Assembly (NCBI GenBank): GCA_021014945.1
Contig: MU266476.1
Location: 1-64,000, forward strand
Length of the DNA stretch: 64,000 nt
Direction of reading: 5' to 3'
DNA from: Leucogyrophana mollusca
Taxonomy: Eukaryota > Basidiomycota > Agaricomycetes > Boletales
Below are positions 24,501 through 37,146 of this stretch, piece after piece (positions within the stretch are counted from its first letter, which is position 1; each line of letters starts with the position of its first letter). The position numbers were made by a program, and so were the translations under genes. Below the pieces are notes generated by a model. It had not been told where the DNA came from. It saw nothing but the letters and a program-made list of their open reading frames with translations, and made no database searches.

Positions 24501-27406
24501 AATCCAAGAAGATGTCCTCAATGGATGTTCCAAGGACATCGTATGACGCGATGTGGAACTGTGTTCGCTCATCATCGAGTAGCTGAAGCACATTTTCCAC
24601 CACCGTCGGCTCCTTTGATTTGAGATGGTATGATGCCTGAGTCGGGGATGCCAGGGACATGGAACACTCGGGGGCTAACGCGCGAATACGATCGAGCACT
24701 TCGATTGGCGGATTTGCGTAATCCTTTTCGGACAGATCCGTGAAGTTAAAGGATGCCTGCACGCTATAGCCTTGGCCAAGAGATGATTTGAGGGCGACGG
24801 GGGTGCCCGCTGCAACCAACTTTCCTGGAGCGGCTAGAATGGCAATGTTATCGGCTAGGAGATCTGCTTCATCCAGGAAATGAGTCGTGAACACAATCGT
24901 TCTGTCGTGACGGACTGAAGTGAGCGTTCTCCACAAGGCACGCCGGGACAGTGGGTCCACCCCAGAGGTACACTCGTCCACCAGGACGATCTTTGAGCCC
25001 CCAATCAGACCAATAGCGAGCTGGAGTTTTCTCTTCTGACCCCCAGAAAGCGTGCTAGCGTTCGAATGGATCTTCTTTCCCAGGTCACAGTCGCGGAGCA
25101 GCTGCTCGTAATCATCGTCGTCGTCGACGGACTGGGCTGAACGCTTGACGGCACGCCACACACGGAGAGTCTGATAACATGTTAACTCAGGAAAGAGGAC
25201 GTTCTTCTGTGGAACGATGCCCAGCGTTCCCCGAGGTGGTCGGGTGACACCCCCTTCGAATGTTATAGAACCAGTGCTGCGTCCCAAGAGATTTCCAATG
25301 ATCGACAACGCAGTGGACTTTCCGGCTCTGGAAAGTATATTGAGATTGGCTGAACCATGGTTCATCACTGTGGTCCCTTACCCATTAGATCCAAGCAGCA
25401 CGAAGATACCGGACTTCGGGACGTCCAGAGTCAGATCCGCAATAGCAGTAACGGGACCTTTCTCGCGACGGAACATTGACGAAGCAAAAACCTTTCCGAG
25501 GTTCCGAATGGAAATTGCAGCATCACTGGGGTGTGGTGGCAGCTCTGCCCTTTTCCTCCTCCGACAACACGACCAGAAACCACTGGACGGCTCGCGTGCA
25601 TCGTAAAGCCGCCTCTCCCACAGGACGGCTAGATAGGGCCACAAGAAGACATCAATCTGCATATAGTGCGCTCAGTTGTGGGTGAGACTTGGACACAAAG
25701 GAGGGACGAACAATCGCAGCGATAATGAGGGGAAGTAGTGTCAGATGGCTATCTGGGTCGGGCTTGAGTAAATTGGTGGGCATCTGATGGTTCTCCCAAC
25801 CGCATATCGCGCGGATTGCGAAAATATAGTATCCAGGAGGAAATATCAGCGTGAATATAGTGGCGGCCACAGTGCTAGCCTTGCTGAAGACGAGCGCTAG
25901 AATGGCAAACATAATCGCAAGGAAGGTCGATGCGACCGCTGCGAGTTGCGGGCTCTTTCCAAAAGGAGCTGCCACAAAGAATGACCAGCTAGCCAGCGAA
26001 AAGCCCAGAAGCAGGTGAACGACCAGCACCAGACCTGCGTTCGTGGCGCTGAAAATACGGTAGTGCCATAAGATCGAGACGATGATCCAAGCCGGAAGGT
26101 AGGCAAGAGATATGCTGACGTGCCACGACCTGGGGCACATGCATCGTGTCAGTGACGAATCTCGCGACCTGAGAGAGCACCACAAACAGTATTCTCGCGG
26201 AGTCAAGTAGTCCCATTGCCTTCATGTGACTCGTGAGTAAATTAGCTCTTTCTCCTGTGAATGACCCGGGAAGTTGATATGCGATGCCAATGTAGCATAT
26301 AAATCTGTAAAAGCCCGCGTAAACTGCGTTCGTTGAACCAATGAAAGTGCACCTACAATGCTAGGACAAGAAGTGTCCGAAGTCCCCGAATATAACCTGG
26401 GTGAAAACCCTTCAGCGCGTGCTGTGCTCAAGCCATACATTGGAATACACACTAAGTCTGGTAGCTGTTGCTTGTTCCTGATTTGTTTCCTGTGTGTAAG
26501 GCCATTCCATTGGCGTAGGTACTTGCTGACCCGATCTAAGTTCTATGAGTGCCTAAGCCGCCGCGTTCAGCTTCATCGTACATCGATCGAGTTTGTGAGG
26601 TCTTACTTGGTCTAGTGCCCACTGCAAGGGGAGTATTCGTTCCTCAAAGTCGCTGGTGTGACTATATACATTGATGTACACAAGGCCACCGTCCGCACTG
26701 ATCGTATAATTGACTGGGGTTTTATCTGTGGGTGAGGTGGGCAGGTAATTGAAAGCGACGCCAGCGTAACATTCAGAGTACAGGTTAAAATTTTGTGGGC
26801 AATTCGAGGGGATATCAGCAGGCGTGGCTACCTTCTTGACCGCTCGCAGCTGAGACGAAGTGAAACCACTTGTAATGTGCGATATAATATCATCTGCCGA
26901 GGGTGATCCTGTGCCGTTGGTTCCGTCAGCCCATATCAACGAGAGGGAGCCGTCGAATTGGTCTGTGAAGTTATAAACAGGTATCGGGGAGCCAATTCCG
27001 TACTTTTACCCTGATCAGCTACAGTGAGAAGACGCCCGGCGAGTGTGCTCACATTGTCTGTCGGTGGAGGGACGAACTCGTGAGTCAAGCAACAATCAAA
27101 GCCGGAAGATATCACAAGTACGCACTGGGTTTTTCTAGGAATGTTTGTGCTACAGCAAGGAAGACTGGCAAAGACCAATGAGCTGTGATTCATAGGCACG
27201 ATTCAAAGCCAAACGCACCTCCGTAGCCAACGGGCATTAGGAAACAACGGAGGACGTTAAGCTGGAAATCAGTACGTTTAACATTGTCATCCCTCAGTTT
27301 TGAAGCGATGCCGGACACTCACGAAGGGATGCTTGGACAGGACAATCCAATTCTTCCAGAACAATGCTGCAAACTGGCGCAGGAACAGACCCGCCATGAT
27401 GACCAT
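21513..27406 (-). CDS. full-size ABC transporter, ABCA-like
   Basis: About 1.6 thousand codons in many exons encode two membrane-domain/ATPase halves. The start at 27406 (or ATG 27397) gives MAGLFLRQFAALFWKNWIVL, the typical first helix of ABCA proteins. A glycosylatable extracellular loop and membrane segments follow, then NBD1: Walker A GSNGAGKST (split by an intron after GSNG), signature LSGGQKRK, Walker B IVLVDECTSG. The second half has membrane helices up to about 22900, then NBD2: Walker A GPNGAGKTTT, signature LSGGNQRK, Walker B VVLIDEFSTG. The protein ends RFRLGRIYLT at 21513. ABCA relatives move lipids or lipophilic compounds across membranes; the substrate here is unknown. An exon of only five bases (27053-27057) is needed to keep frame near the N-terminus. 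No disabling change was seen. Some middle introns were not resolved base by base. Confidence 0.85.
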
Positions 27407-28109
27407 GATGTCGTCGCCCCTAGTAAACTCAAGGAAAGATCAGGTCGAAAGCATTACAAGCTTATGTACACCACAAGAAACGTCGTGAGGCAAAGGAATA
27501 AAGTGATTGCGCAGTCATCCGGAGCTGACACAGGTATAAGCCCACAGGAGACCGACGTGAGACTTGGGCTCCGGCGAGATAACATTATTCCGACGTTCCG
27601 ACGGCATCCAGAGAGCTTCCGCCACCCTGACCGCGATGCCAAAAAGCCAAACAACACGTCAACCCACGTCAACAGAAGCGTGCCATCTGTTTACCAATAC
27701 GACCATCATCCCAGTATCTTGCAAGGGAATTCATTGCGATTCCCTCTAATATAAATTCATCTACTGGAAATTTCAGAGTACCCGGTGAGCCCGAGGATTG
27801 AATGTGGTTTCGGAGTGTCCTGGGTACGTGCGAAAAGCTTTTATTAGAATCCAACTTATACTTGAATCTGTGTGCTCAGCTTCAACGAACTGGATGAACG
27901 AAATGGCGATCAGGTCGGATCAAATTGGTGCGGTGGTGGTCATTGCTGCAACAGAGCGGCATGATTATCCCCCCTATCTGCGGAACGCTGCTTACACAGC
28001 CATAGTGCTTGAGATGCTACAAAGCGGCGGTGCCTGAATAGTCACTTGTACTTCTCTTCTCTCCTTCCGTGTTCACTAACAATACACCTTTTCGACACAA
28101 CTACCGGTC
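27407..28109. other. intergenic between divergent genes
   Basis: Shared upstream region of the ABC transporter (-) and the F-box gene (+). Open frames at 27284-27754 are antisense to the first exon of the transporter or fortuitous. No RNA gene or repeat was seen. Confidence 0.5.
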
Positions 28110-29737
28110 ATGCACAACTGTTTGCTCATAACAGAGATCCTGCAGGCCATATTTTCTTCCCTCGAACCCACGACTTCGAGAATGACGAGCAATTTTGGGG
28201 GAGATCATCAAGATCTCGGGGAGACACGTCGCTCCTTGAGTTTCCTTGCGCGGACCTGTCGTGCGTTCTACGAACCTGCGATGGACGTCTTATACGCGGA
28301 GTTAGGCACCCTGGATCCACTCGTCAGGGGTCTGCCCACGGATCTATGGGACATGGACGCGACCACTAGGTTCTTGGTCAGTGCGGAGCATCATTTTGGT
28401 CGTTCAAACATCTCACCGTCGGATGCAAGTAGACTTTCAAACGAAGATTTACAAACGAAGATTTCCTGAAGTTACGGAGGAACGCTCAGCGCGTTCGCAT
28501 CTTGGGTTCCGTGTCGAACCTGGGTCAGAAGCTGGTGTGGAACATTGACTATGAGGCTATGTTTGCTATATCCGGCTTTTGCGTTGGTTCAAGATCGCTC
28601 ACTCTGTGCTCTGGGCTTCGCGAATTGACATGGGATGAGAGCCGATTAGGATTCTCCCCTTTCTTGGAGATTTTCCTTGCTCCTAGCCTAACCTCCCTTC
28701 GGCTCCGGGGTCATTGGCCGCGAAGCTTTGGCGACTTTCTGCTTCACGCTAAATGCCCATCATTGAAGATTTTCGATGGCTCCGGCATGGTCATATCCAC
28801 TACATTTTCCACAGCTATTTGCCACTGGCAACAATTAGAGCATCTTCACACCAGAGTGTTAACCAATCAGGCTATGCACCACCTTGCTTCATTGCCATCG
28901 CTACGACATCTAGCGATCGACCTCGATCCTCACATTTTCCAATACTCGACGGTCCGCTTTCCCGCTACACTTGAGAGCTTCCGGCTCCATTCCGTCGCCA
29001 TTCCTGTATCCGCTATGTTCCTCGAACACCTACAGCTATCACCTCGCCAAGTCGAGATTATATCCGATCTACAAGCTCCTGCCATCACCATGCAGAACCT
29101 CTTCACAGCTTTAGTTTCGCATCTCGCTCCAGAGTACCTTCAAACTCTCGCTTTCAGCAGCTACCAGCGCAAAGTCACCGGTCACGCTCCTCCCTATATT
29201 TTCAGCTTTCAGACCATTGCGCCTTTATTGTCCTTTTCGAGACTGCAGCATCTCGAACTCGACACTTTCTGCACGTCCTACATAGATGATGATGCTTTGG
29301 GCCATATGGCTTCATCGTGGCCCCGCCTCGAAATACTTCGACTCGGCGTCACATATATATATGACGCAGCCGGTGCAATGCTACCTAAAGCCACCCCCAG
29401 GGGCTTAGGGCTGGTTCTCCAGCGGTGCCCCAATCTCCACGACCTAGGCTTGGCCTTCGATGCAACCTTAGTCGAGGACTCCTCATCTATGCATCTAGGA
29501 AATATCTGCAACCGCAGAATTGCGAGGCTACACGTAGGCAACTCTCCACTCAATGATCCTAGGGCTGTCGCAGCCTTCTTATCGAGCGTGATGCCTTCAC
29601 TGTTGCACGTAGTCCACAACCAACCTCCACCTTGGCCAAGCGATGAATTTGTATCTCGACGTAGGTTATGGAGAGAGGTCTCCAGGTTGCTAAAGCTGTC
29701 GAATAGCGAGGAGTGTGCTGAGAAAACTTGCAAGTGA
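28110..29737 (+). CDS. F-box protein with degenerate leucine-rich region
   Basis: The start MHNCLLITEILQAIFSSLE at 28110 followed by LSFLARTCRAFYEPAMDVLY is an F-box-like N-terminus of the fungal type (leading Leu-x-x-Glu-Ile-Leu and the CRAF segment). The first frame closes at about 28469. The second frame, open from before 28502 to 29737, reads FLKLRRNAQRVRIL then about 400 residues with irregular Leu-rich repeats (LRELTWDESRLG, LTSLRLRGHW, LQHLELDTF, LEILRLGVTYIYDAAG). A short intron, with donor around 28376 (GTCAGT) and acceptor near 28432, would join them in phase. F-box proteins of this kind recruit targets to SCF ubiquitin ligases; the target is unknown. A direct repeat of AAACGAAGATTT lies at the splice acceptor. 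Confidence 0.75.
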
Positions 29738-30067
29738 TCTGTGGCAATGAGTACGAAAGTTCTACCTGAGGTCCTATATGAACGTTGGAGCCCTCCTGTT
29801 CATGTCCACCGTACTCCATTTGCGATGGTTTGCCCGTATGCGAGCTCCCGTAATTGACCCACCTGCATATTAAAGCTGTATATTCCTGTTTCTTCGATAT
29901 ATCTGTTTCATATGCTTGAAGTTATCCTCAGCTCATACATCCACATCGTGTCTTCAATCGTCAACTAGCATACTGACATCCGGATCGACCGACAGGACCA
30001 TGCATAAACCACATAGCTGACCAAAATAAGTACAACGACAGCGCAATGAAATATCCCTTGCAATCGT
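29738..30067. other. 3' intergenic between convergent genes
   Basis: AT-rich spacer between the stop of the F-box gene and the stop of the LAM-like gene. Nothing coding was seen. Confidence 0.5.
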
Positions 30068-33000
30068 TCAGTCCAAAGCATTCAGGCTCTCCCGAATATG
30101 GCGCACCCGCTCCTCCACAGCGTCCAAAGTCTTCCCAATGTTCTCTACCTCTGTCCGCCAATCTTCCCCAACAGGCCCCGTCGGGAACGACGACACTCCC
30201 CCCGCCCTTGCCCGCCCGGAAGCCATCTCCTCCCAAAGACCCGTCACCACCCCCTGCACCCACTTTTCTCTCTCCTCCGTCCTCTTCGCCTCCTTCCGCC
30301 TTCCCGCTTCCTCGCGCCTCCCAACAAGTATAAACGTCCACAAGTTACTCAATACCAATATCGTGATAACGAAATATAATATCGTCGTCGTCGACGACTG
30401 TTCCCATCCGTCCTTGATGAGTTCGAGAGCCCCATTTGTAGAGCGCTTCGCGACGTTGTACGCGCCGTCGAATGTATCGTATGCCCACTGCAGCCCTCGT
30501 CTGTTGCGCTCGTGTTCCCGCACTTTACGCGCGTCCTCGTCGGACAGTGACGCGTTCAGTATGTTTCCTGTTGGTGATTCGGCGGCAGGGCTGATGGGTT
30601 CGACGGGGGCGACCGCAGTTGGATCCACGCCTTCTGGGATGAACTCAGACTGATGCTCTTGGATGTACATCCGCATTGCCTTGTCGAGATCAGAGTGATA
30701 CACTTTTTGGCCCTCGATGGCTGATTTCTCGATGAGACCTGTGACGAGTGTCTATCAATATTACGCCAACGGGCGGAAGGAAATGTGAAACCTCACCTTT
30801 GATAAAACTCCGTCCAGTCCAATCGACCTGAGTCGTCACGATTACTCGCGTCGATATCGTGCTCGCCCACATAAGACAAGTGCGCGTTTTTACGGCAAAG
30901 ACACCCCCACTGGGCACGTCAGGGGTCCGCGTAGTAGTGAGCATGACGACATGGTCGTCAAAGTCGCAAAAGACATTTTCGTCGTGGATCTCGCATTTTG
31001 TCTGCTTCGGCCCGACGCTGTTGTTCAGCGGCTTAATGTACGACATGTTCCGCGTGAGGAGCTTCGAGCCTTCTGCGGTGGGCGACCAGTCTGATATCTG
31101 GACATCTGCGGAGAGGATGGTGAGCTTAAGTGATATCAATTGATTCGAGGAATGTACCGATGAGTTTTTGGTCGACCCGCATGAAGTCTTTGATAAACCC
31201 GCTAGCGAACATCAGGTTATATATTTTATCAGGCGTCCCTGGAAGAACCGTTTCCAGCGCAATCTCGTTGAGGTGGCCACCGCTCTTGGAGCACGCGCAA
31301 TGCGTTACTTTGTTTACCATTCCAGAAGCTACGCTCGGCGCTCCCTCTTTGGTGCTAGGAACCGACGAGCCGTTTGTGGAAGTGACATTCTGCGAGGACG
31401 TATTCCGGCTGTCCGCCGTCCCAACCTCGAGGCTATCCTCTGGCCGTGCTAGTCGCCAAATATTAGCGATGACATCGTAAGTCGTGTCTCGCGAGAGGAA
31501 CGAGGCAAAGGTGTATTTTGCTTGTCGGGTCGTGATCTGGATGGCGTTTGGGATTACGAAGGCAGTCATTTTCCTCTCCAGCGCTGTGATCTCGTATATG
31601 GGGATGGAGAGCTACAATGAAGGTGATAAATCTCCAGGTAACGTTTTGCACAATTGAAACTTACGTCTGTGATCCAGCCAAATATGTTGGCGTGGAAGCA
31701 GATGTGATTTTCTGAGATATAGATCCGACCTTGTATGAGAATTTCACGCTGAAGCGCGCAGCCATAGTCTGCGAAGGGAATTGAGATTTTGGAATCAAAC
31801 AAGCCAACAAAGATGGGCTCACCTTCAATTAAGTAGTCTCCCTCAGGTATACTGGGAAACAACTCATGGAAGTCTGCGTTCCTCTTATTACTGGCCACGG
31901 CGAACCCCGTAACGGGAATGTCCTCGTCGTTTAAGTCGAGCTCGTCCTCTGATGCCGAGCTTTCATCGCTCGAGGCAAATATATCTATTTGACCATCAGA
32001 CATATCGCTCTTGCTGAGCGATACCTGTCTGCTTCGTCCTTCTCGAACGCCTAACGAACTCGGCATCGAATGTACCGAGGACGAAGCAGCATGCTGGACT
32101 TTCGACCGCCCGTTTACGTGCTCCTTTGACTTCGCACCGTTACCGTTAAGTGCTACCTTGGACGCCGAACCAGGGAGAGCAGGAACAGGTGGGACTTGAG
32201 ACGTAGCGTGATGAGCCATGGCAAGTCCGGACGCAGCAAGCGCAGAAGCTACACCTGTTGGCTTGCGCGTGGGTGTGCTCAAAGAAGGCTTGCGCCACCT
32301 GTTCTTCTTTGAGCCTGTGCTCGTGATAGACATAGCGTCCGTATCAACACGAGCATTCAGGTGCTCTGATGACTGAGCACCCTTCTGCGTGGTGATTGCG
32401 GTGGGTGACTCCACCAACCCACTTGCTGGAGGCGCTACGCTCCCCTCATGCTCCGCGCTGCGCCGCGGCTGAGATGGGGAAACTTGTTCGAGTTTGAGGG
32501 GAGGTGGGGGCTGTGTCTGACTGCGTATAGATTGCTTTGAAGATTTGCGCGAGACCTGATTGCTATCCGGGAGTGGAGGGGTCCGGGAGTCGCGTTTGCT
32601 AACGAAACCGCGGAGGTTCCCTGTAGACGATGCGGGCGTGAGTTGACGGGAACTCCGAGGGGACCCATTGGCGCTGGACGTGTGCCAGTCTTCGGGGCGT
32701 GTATTTCGGCCAGGGGTTGGTGTTGGAAGTGTATCTTCAATTAGGGAGAGTTGGCTGGCTGGACGAGCAGCGAGGGAGATAGCATGACGATCTGGAATCG
32801 TACGATCCTGAGAGCGGGCGCGTTTGTGTTGTAAGGTTTCGCCGTATCCATTATCCTGAGACTGGGCCATGGAAAAGCCATGGATGTCAGAGTCGAATGT
32901 GCGAGGAGAAGGCGGGATGATCCCGATCTTCACGCTTCCTCTTGTGCTGAGTGAGTCTGGAGTGTCTCCGCCATTTACGGAGCGCGCTGCTGAGGGAGGA

Positions 33001-33149
33001 TGTGAGATTGTTTGTGAGTGGGGCCGACCGGTTGAGGAAGCGCGTGGAGAGTCTGTTGAGGTGTTATTTTCCTTTACAGGACTTCCACCATTGGCTGTCG
33101 AGTTAGCTGAAGATGTCTTGACGAGCTTGGAAAAGAACCTCTGCGCCAT
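30068..33149 (-). CDS. LAM/Ltc-type GRAM-VASt sterol-transfer protein, ER-anchored
   Basis: Five exons (33149-31823, 31768-31665, 31611-31158, 31105-30797, 30738-30068) splice in phase to 954 residues. A Ser/Pro-rich disordered N-terminus of about 400 residues precedes a GRAM domain (NADFHELFPSIPEGDYL, then GRIYISENHICFHANIFGW, then YTFASFLSRDTTYDVI, about residues 420-550). A VASt/StART-like domain starts around residue 580 with VTHCACSKSG, PGTPDKIYNL, VQISDWSP and DWTGRSFIKG. A single membrane helix follows (TILYFVITILVLSNLWTFIL, near residue 855), then a charged coiled-coil-like C-terminus. This order matches the yeast Lam/Ysp family, which sits at ER contact sites and moves sterols. The gene is the source of the truncated head at 51.5-53.4 kb. 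No frame break was seen. Confidence 0.9.
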
Positions 33150-33612
33150 TGAGCCTCAGACGATAGTTTTTCGAGCCGTATGCGTCTCTCGCGTGCAGCC
33201 CCCTTGGAGAAAACGAGGTGGCTGTAAAAGAAAGAAAGTGGGGATGGGCGCTATTGACGCCCGACAATGATTGCAGGAAACACAGCCCAAGACTTGGACA
33301 AGGCACAAACTGCGCTTGGTGATGCAATAGTCCACATTTGGAAAATAAGTCCGCCCGGCGCCGCTATTCAAGTCCCCTGGTCGCTGCCAGCAGCGTCCTT
33401 CCGACATTTTCCGCTGTATCCGCAAAACGTTCAGCACACATGTGAATTCTAAGATCTTTCTGGTACCAATACCACGATATAACTGGCTATGGGCGACCAC
33501 TTTACGCTGCTAGTTGGCGAGTTCGATGTGCCACAACTACGAATGGGTCGCAGCTTCGATTCGCAAGCCGAGCAAAGTTATATGAGCAATATCTCGAGCC
33601 GACTAGAACGCG
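33150..33612. other. intergenic; contains the 5' arm of the thioredoxin duplication
   Basis: Divergent upstream region of the LAM-like gene (-) and the thioredoxin copies (+). The stretch from about 33462 resembles the sequence at about 34289-34400, so the duplication that produced the thioredoxin pair included upstream DNA. Confidence 0.5.
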
Positions 33613-34160
33613 ATGCCCGTCACTGTTATCACCTCCGAGGCTCGACTCGGAGATATCGTAAAATCTGATTCTCTATGATGCCGTCGCAATCAAGCTTACT
33701 GTCCAACTGCAGATCAACGATGATAAGATTGCCCCCATCGACTTTTGGGCTCCACGGTATGGCCCTTGCAAAGCCATTTTGCCAATGTTCCAAAAATTTG
33801 TGGATAACCTGGCGGGGGAAGCCATTGCTTCCCGCAAGTTACACTTCGGTGCGGTGGACTTGTCAGAGTATCAATTATCTGTGCAATTTCTCGCTCCTAC
33901 CTAATATACTCTATCGCCTTTCAGATATCAGAACTAATCACCGGTTGCTTGTGTGATGGATCCCCAATTTCAGAGTGTACAAAAAGGGGCAGTAGATTAG
34001 CCACGTCGCCGGTGCTAATTCCCTGAAGCTCACCGAAGAACTGCAAGTGAGTACCTTCCCTTATCCGTCGAGGCCTACATTTACGCTTTTTTGGGGTTGC
34101 GCAGAAACTCGTCTCTGTTAGTGGAGCACGAGAGATAGGCGCTAGGCGTTCTTGTTCGAC
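33613..34160 (+). pseudogene. decayed thioredoxin copy (WCGPC changed to RYGPC)
   Basis: This is the upstream member of a tandem thioredoxin pair. It keeps MPVTVITSEARLGDIV at the start and IDFWAPRYGPCKAI in the core. The active site WCGPC of the intact copy has become RYGPC, so the attacking cysteine is lost. Later the segment homologous to IPNFRAYKQG reads IPNFRVYKKGQ followed by an in-frame TAG, and the frame right after the start also stops early. The order of exon-like pieces matches the intact gene, including a GTGAGT donor after a TEELQ-like sequence. It is therefore a pseudogene formed by local duplication, not an alternative thioredoxin. Confidence 0.8.
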
Positions 34161-34512
34161 ACTGTATATCCGAGAATTCCCCTCTGCTCCGGTGAGCGTT
34201 TATGCTGTTGGAATCCATACCCCCTTCGTTAGCTAACGACAGCCTCAGTCGTAGCGGTTGTCTGCAGCGGTAAATAAATCAAAGAGGCGTATGGCACCAA
34301 CATCACGACATAACCGTTGGTCGTACATCAGTCACCTCAATGCTGACTGATCGATGGTTCTACGGCCAATCTACGGCGCTCGTCAGCGAGCCCGATGTGC
34401 CAGTGTACTTGATCAGACTTGTCAATATTGTCATAGCTTCGCTTTGTCAGCAGATTGCAGGTCACGGGGATGGCGTCTTGAGCTGAATAACGCCAAGTGC
34501 CACCATAACTTG

Positions 34513-34520
34513 TATATAAA
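34513..34520 (+). promoter_or_regulatory. TATA box of the thioredoxin gene
   Basis: TATATAAA lies about 67-74 bases upstream of the thioredoxin ATG (34587), a normal spacing for a fungal TATA promoter with a short leader. The position was inferred from sequence only. Confidence 0.5.
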
Positions 34521-34586
34521 GTCCCTACTCGTACCACGATTTCATCATCACTTTCATCCCACACGTTTACGATCAAATAGACAACA

Positions 34587-35101
34587 ATGCCCGTCATTCC
34601 TATTGAGACTCAGGAGCAGTTCGACAAGATCGTAAGACCTTCCTCCGTGGCACAACGTCGGAGGCTCACCACTCGATTACAGATGAGCAGCGACAAGATT
34701 GCCATCATCGACTTCTGGGCTCCATGGTGTGGCCCTTGCAAGGCTATTTCGCCCGTCTTCGAGACACTCGCAAACCAGCTGTCTGAGGAGAGTGTTGATT
34801 TCTACAAGCTGGATATCGAAAACCCTTCTGTAGACTTGTCAGAGCACAACATCGGTTCTGTGCGTCTTTGCTTCATGGGTTAATATGCCTGACTTCCTGT
34901 GCCAAAACTGATGTGGTTCTTTTGGGATAGATCCCCAATTTCCGGGCTTACAAGCAGGGAGTTCAAATCGGTAATGTCGTAGGGGCCCGCCCTCAGTTGC
35001 TTAGCGAGGAAGTGCAGGTGAGTACTGCCCGCCTTCTCGAAATCATACTTCTTACGCCGCTTTCGTCGTGCAGAGAGTCGTCGCCATATCCAAGGCGTAA
35101 G
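34587..35101 (+). CDS. thioredoxin
   Basis: Four exons (34587-34631, 34683-34859, 34931-35017, 35075-35101) splice in phase to 111 residues, the normal size of a cytosolic thioredoxin. The start MPVIPIETQEQFDKI is followed by DKIAIIDFWAPWCGPCKAIS, the active-site WCGPC in the usual context FWAPWCGPCK. The cis-proline region is IPNFRAYKQG and the end VVAISKA. Conventional thioredoxins usually have a T or P-T before the cis-proline strand; here the motif is G-S-I-P, still compatible. It reduces disulfides in client proteins using thioredoxin reductase. A decayed tandem copy lies immediately upstream. Confidence 0.9.
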
Positions 35102-37146
35102 AGATGTTGGTGCCGTCCATTGTAGCCTTCTATTATTATCACAACCTCGAGTTAAATATTCTGTATCGTGCTGCCTTTGTATATAACAGGATCAGCTGTT
35201 GAGAAGACAATTTCACCCGTCTGACGCCTTGATGTTCTGATCATGATCGATGCTCAATGAGGACCTGGACAAAAGGAAGGCCGGTTGGAAGACCAATAAC
35301 CCCTGAAAATCGCGGAGGCTAGACATGGCGGGTGCAACCCTATTACAATTCATTCGTACCATAGGGATTGCATTGGTTTATCGATCACCCATCGGTTGGG
35401 ATCTGCCGAATCGACAGAGCTTTCGCGAGTCGTTCGGGTTGGTAGGAAAGTTTACGCATGGTTACGCGTTGTTGCGCTTTGTTTACGCGCCTGTTTTTCC
35501 CAATTGAATGACGTGTAGCGGAACTCTTTTCTGCTTGATTTCAATCCTCCATGCGAGGGCTTTGTTCTTATCCACCACGATACCTATTGTGTTTAGGGGT
35601 CGAAGTCAAGACTATGAGGTCACGCTTTTCTGACGATGCTAATTGGAAGATAAAGAGTGCATTTCGATTTCGCCGCACTGACGACAAGGAGTTGATTAAT
35701 GCCCGAGACGATGATTTTGCCAACGTTGAGAAGGTTAGACGTCAGGCCTCCAGCAACCACTCCTACTGGTTTAGTCTTGCAATGGTACGCTCAAGGTCAC
35801 ACAATGGAGTTCTCGCTGGCCGTTGCCGGTCCACGTTTTGCACAACATGTGCTTGGTATGGACCTCGAAGGCTTATTTCTTGCTGGGACTATGCTGAGGA
35901 TGAGCCTGTAAGTGAGTTTTTGTTGAAGCAAGGTGTGTCTACCGTTGTCTATGGAGGAGCGGCTACTGAGATATGACCTAAGTAGACGCAATGAACTAGA
36001 AGGAGATTCGTAAATCCGTTCTCCACGGCAGCTGTTAGTGCTGTTGATTCAGACACTTGAGCATCATGGCTCTCTTGTGTACCTCATCCTCATGGTCTTA
36101 TGCGGCGTTCCCGACTGCCACCTCGAGGACGGTGGAGGTATAGGATCAAATGTTGAACAGTTCGTCGGGGGTTGTGAGGAAATTAACGCTCCATCAACCC
36201 GTATTCGGTCACGAATGAGGTATGAAAGCGGTACCCCCTTTCATTTGCCACAGCGTCTATGAACGTTACGCCGCTGATGAGGGAGTTGTCTTGGTAGTGG
36301 ATCTTATCAAACTATCATCAGTGGTGTGTGAGTCATCGATGTAGATCAGCTACCAGCCTGAAGTATCTTTACAGGTTTTACCATTCGCTCAGAGACAACT
36401 ACGTCGCCGGTATTCCGCCCGCAATGTGACCACTGGTTGGGCGTCGCTATCTACACGATGATGTCTAGGAATGTCAATAAGGATCAAAACACGAGGTCAA
36501 TGTTGACCAATGAGCACATTTATAGGTGCAACAATTCATATGCCACTCTTGGACTAACCGTTCTATGTTGCGATGACGTTATAGCTCCTCGATGGTGACA
36601 TACTTTCGTCCATTTGCTGGGAAGCACAAGTGTTGAAATTTCGCGGCCGCATTTAAGATGTGGTTCTTCAGCTCCGGAAGGACACACGATAAACTCAACA
36701 TACGGGCACCACGACTTCAGGCATCCCTCCGATGTAAGCGCCGCATCATCTATCAGTACCTCTATGTGGAGCACTCTAGAAACAGACTGGAGGGCTGACG
36801 AACGAATCGCCCTGGGAGACGCAAATAGGTTGGAGGTATAGGTCCGGTCGTGCCAAAGGAAAGTCGCCGGGCCTTCAACTGAGTTGCACGCCTTCCAGGC
36901 CTGTTAATCCTTCTAAGCCCTGGAGGCTGTCCTCCTGGAGCCGTTCTGTACCCTCATGGCATGGTACCCGTGGCGAGGCTCGAGTATTGGAGGATTGCAT
37001 TGTTGTATCGTGTCGCCCATGCGGAACGGAGACAATGATCTTGCCGAATGGGTTGTGATGACGCCCCAGAGGTTTATAAGAGCTCTTCAATCAGCCGATC
37101 GTACCTTACGATCTTCCAGCTCTTGGCTACCCCCGCATAGTGTATA
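35102..37146. other. 2 kb region with decayed coding-like fragments, no supported gene
   Basis: Several medium open frames occur (35551-35976, 36614-36841, and the minus frame 36520-36774), none with recognisable motifs. The plus piece 35699-35911 reads MPETMILPTLRRLDVRPP and ends at a GTAAGT donor, so it could be an exon of a degenerate leucine-rich/F-box-like gene, but no partner exon in phase was found. I regard the region as probably containing gene remnants. Confidence 0.3.
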
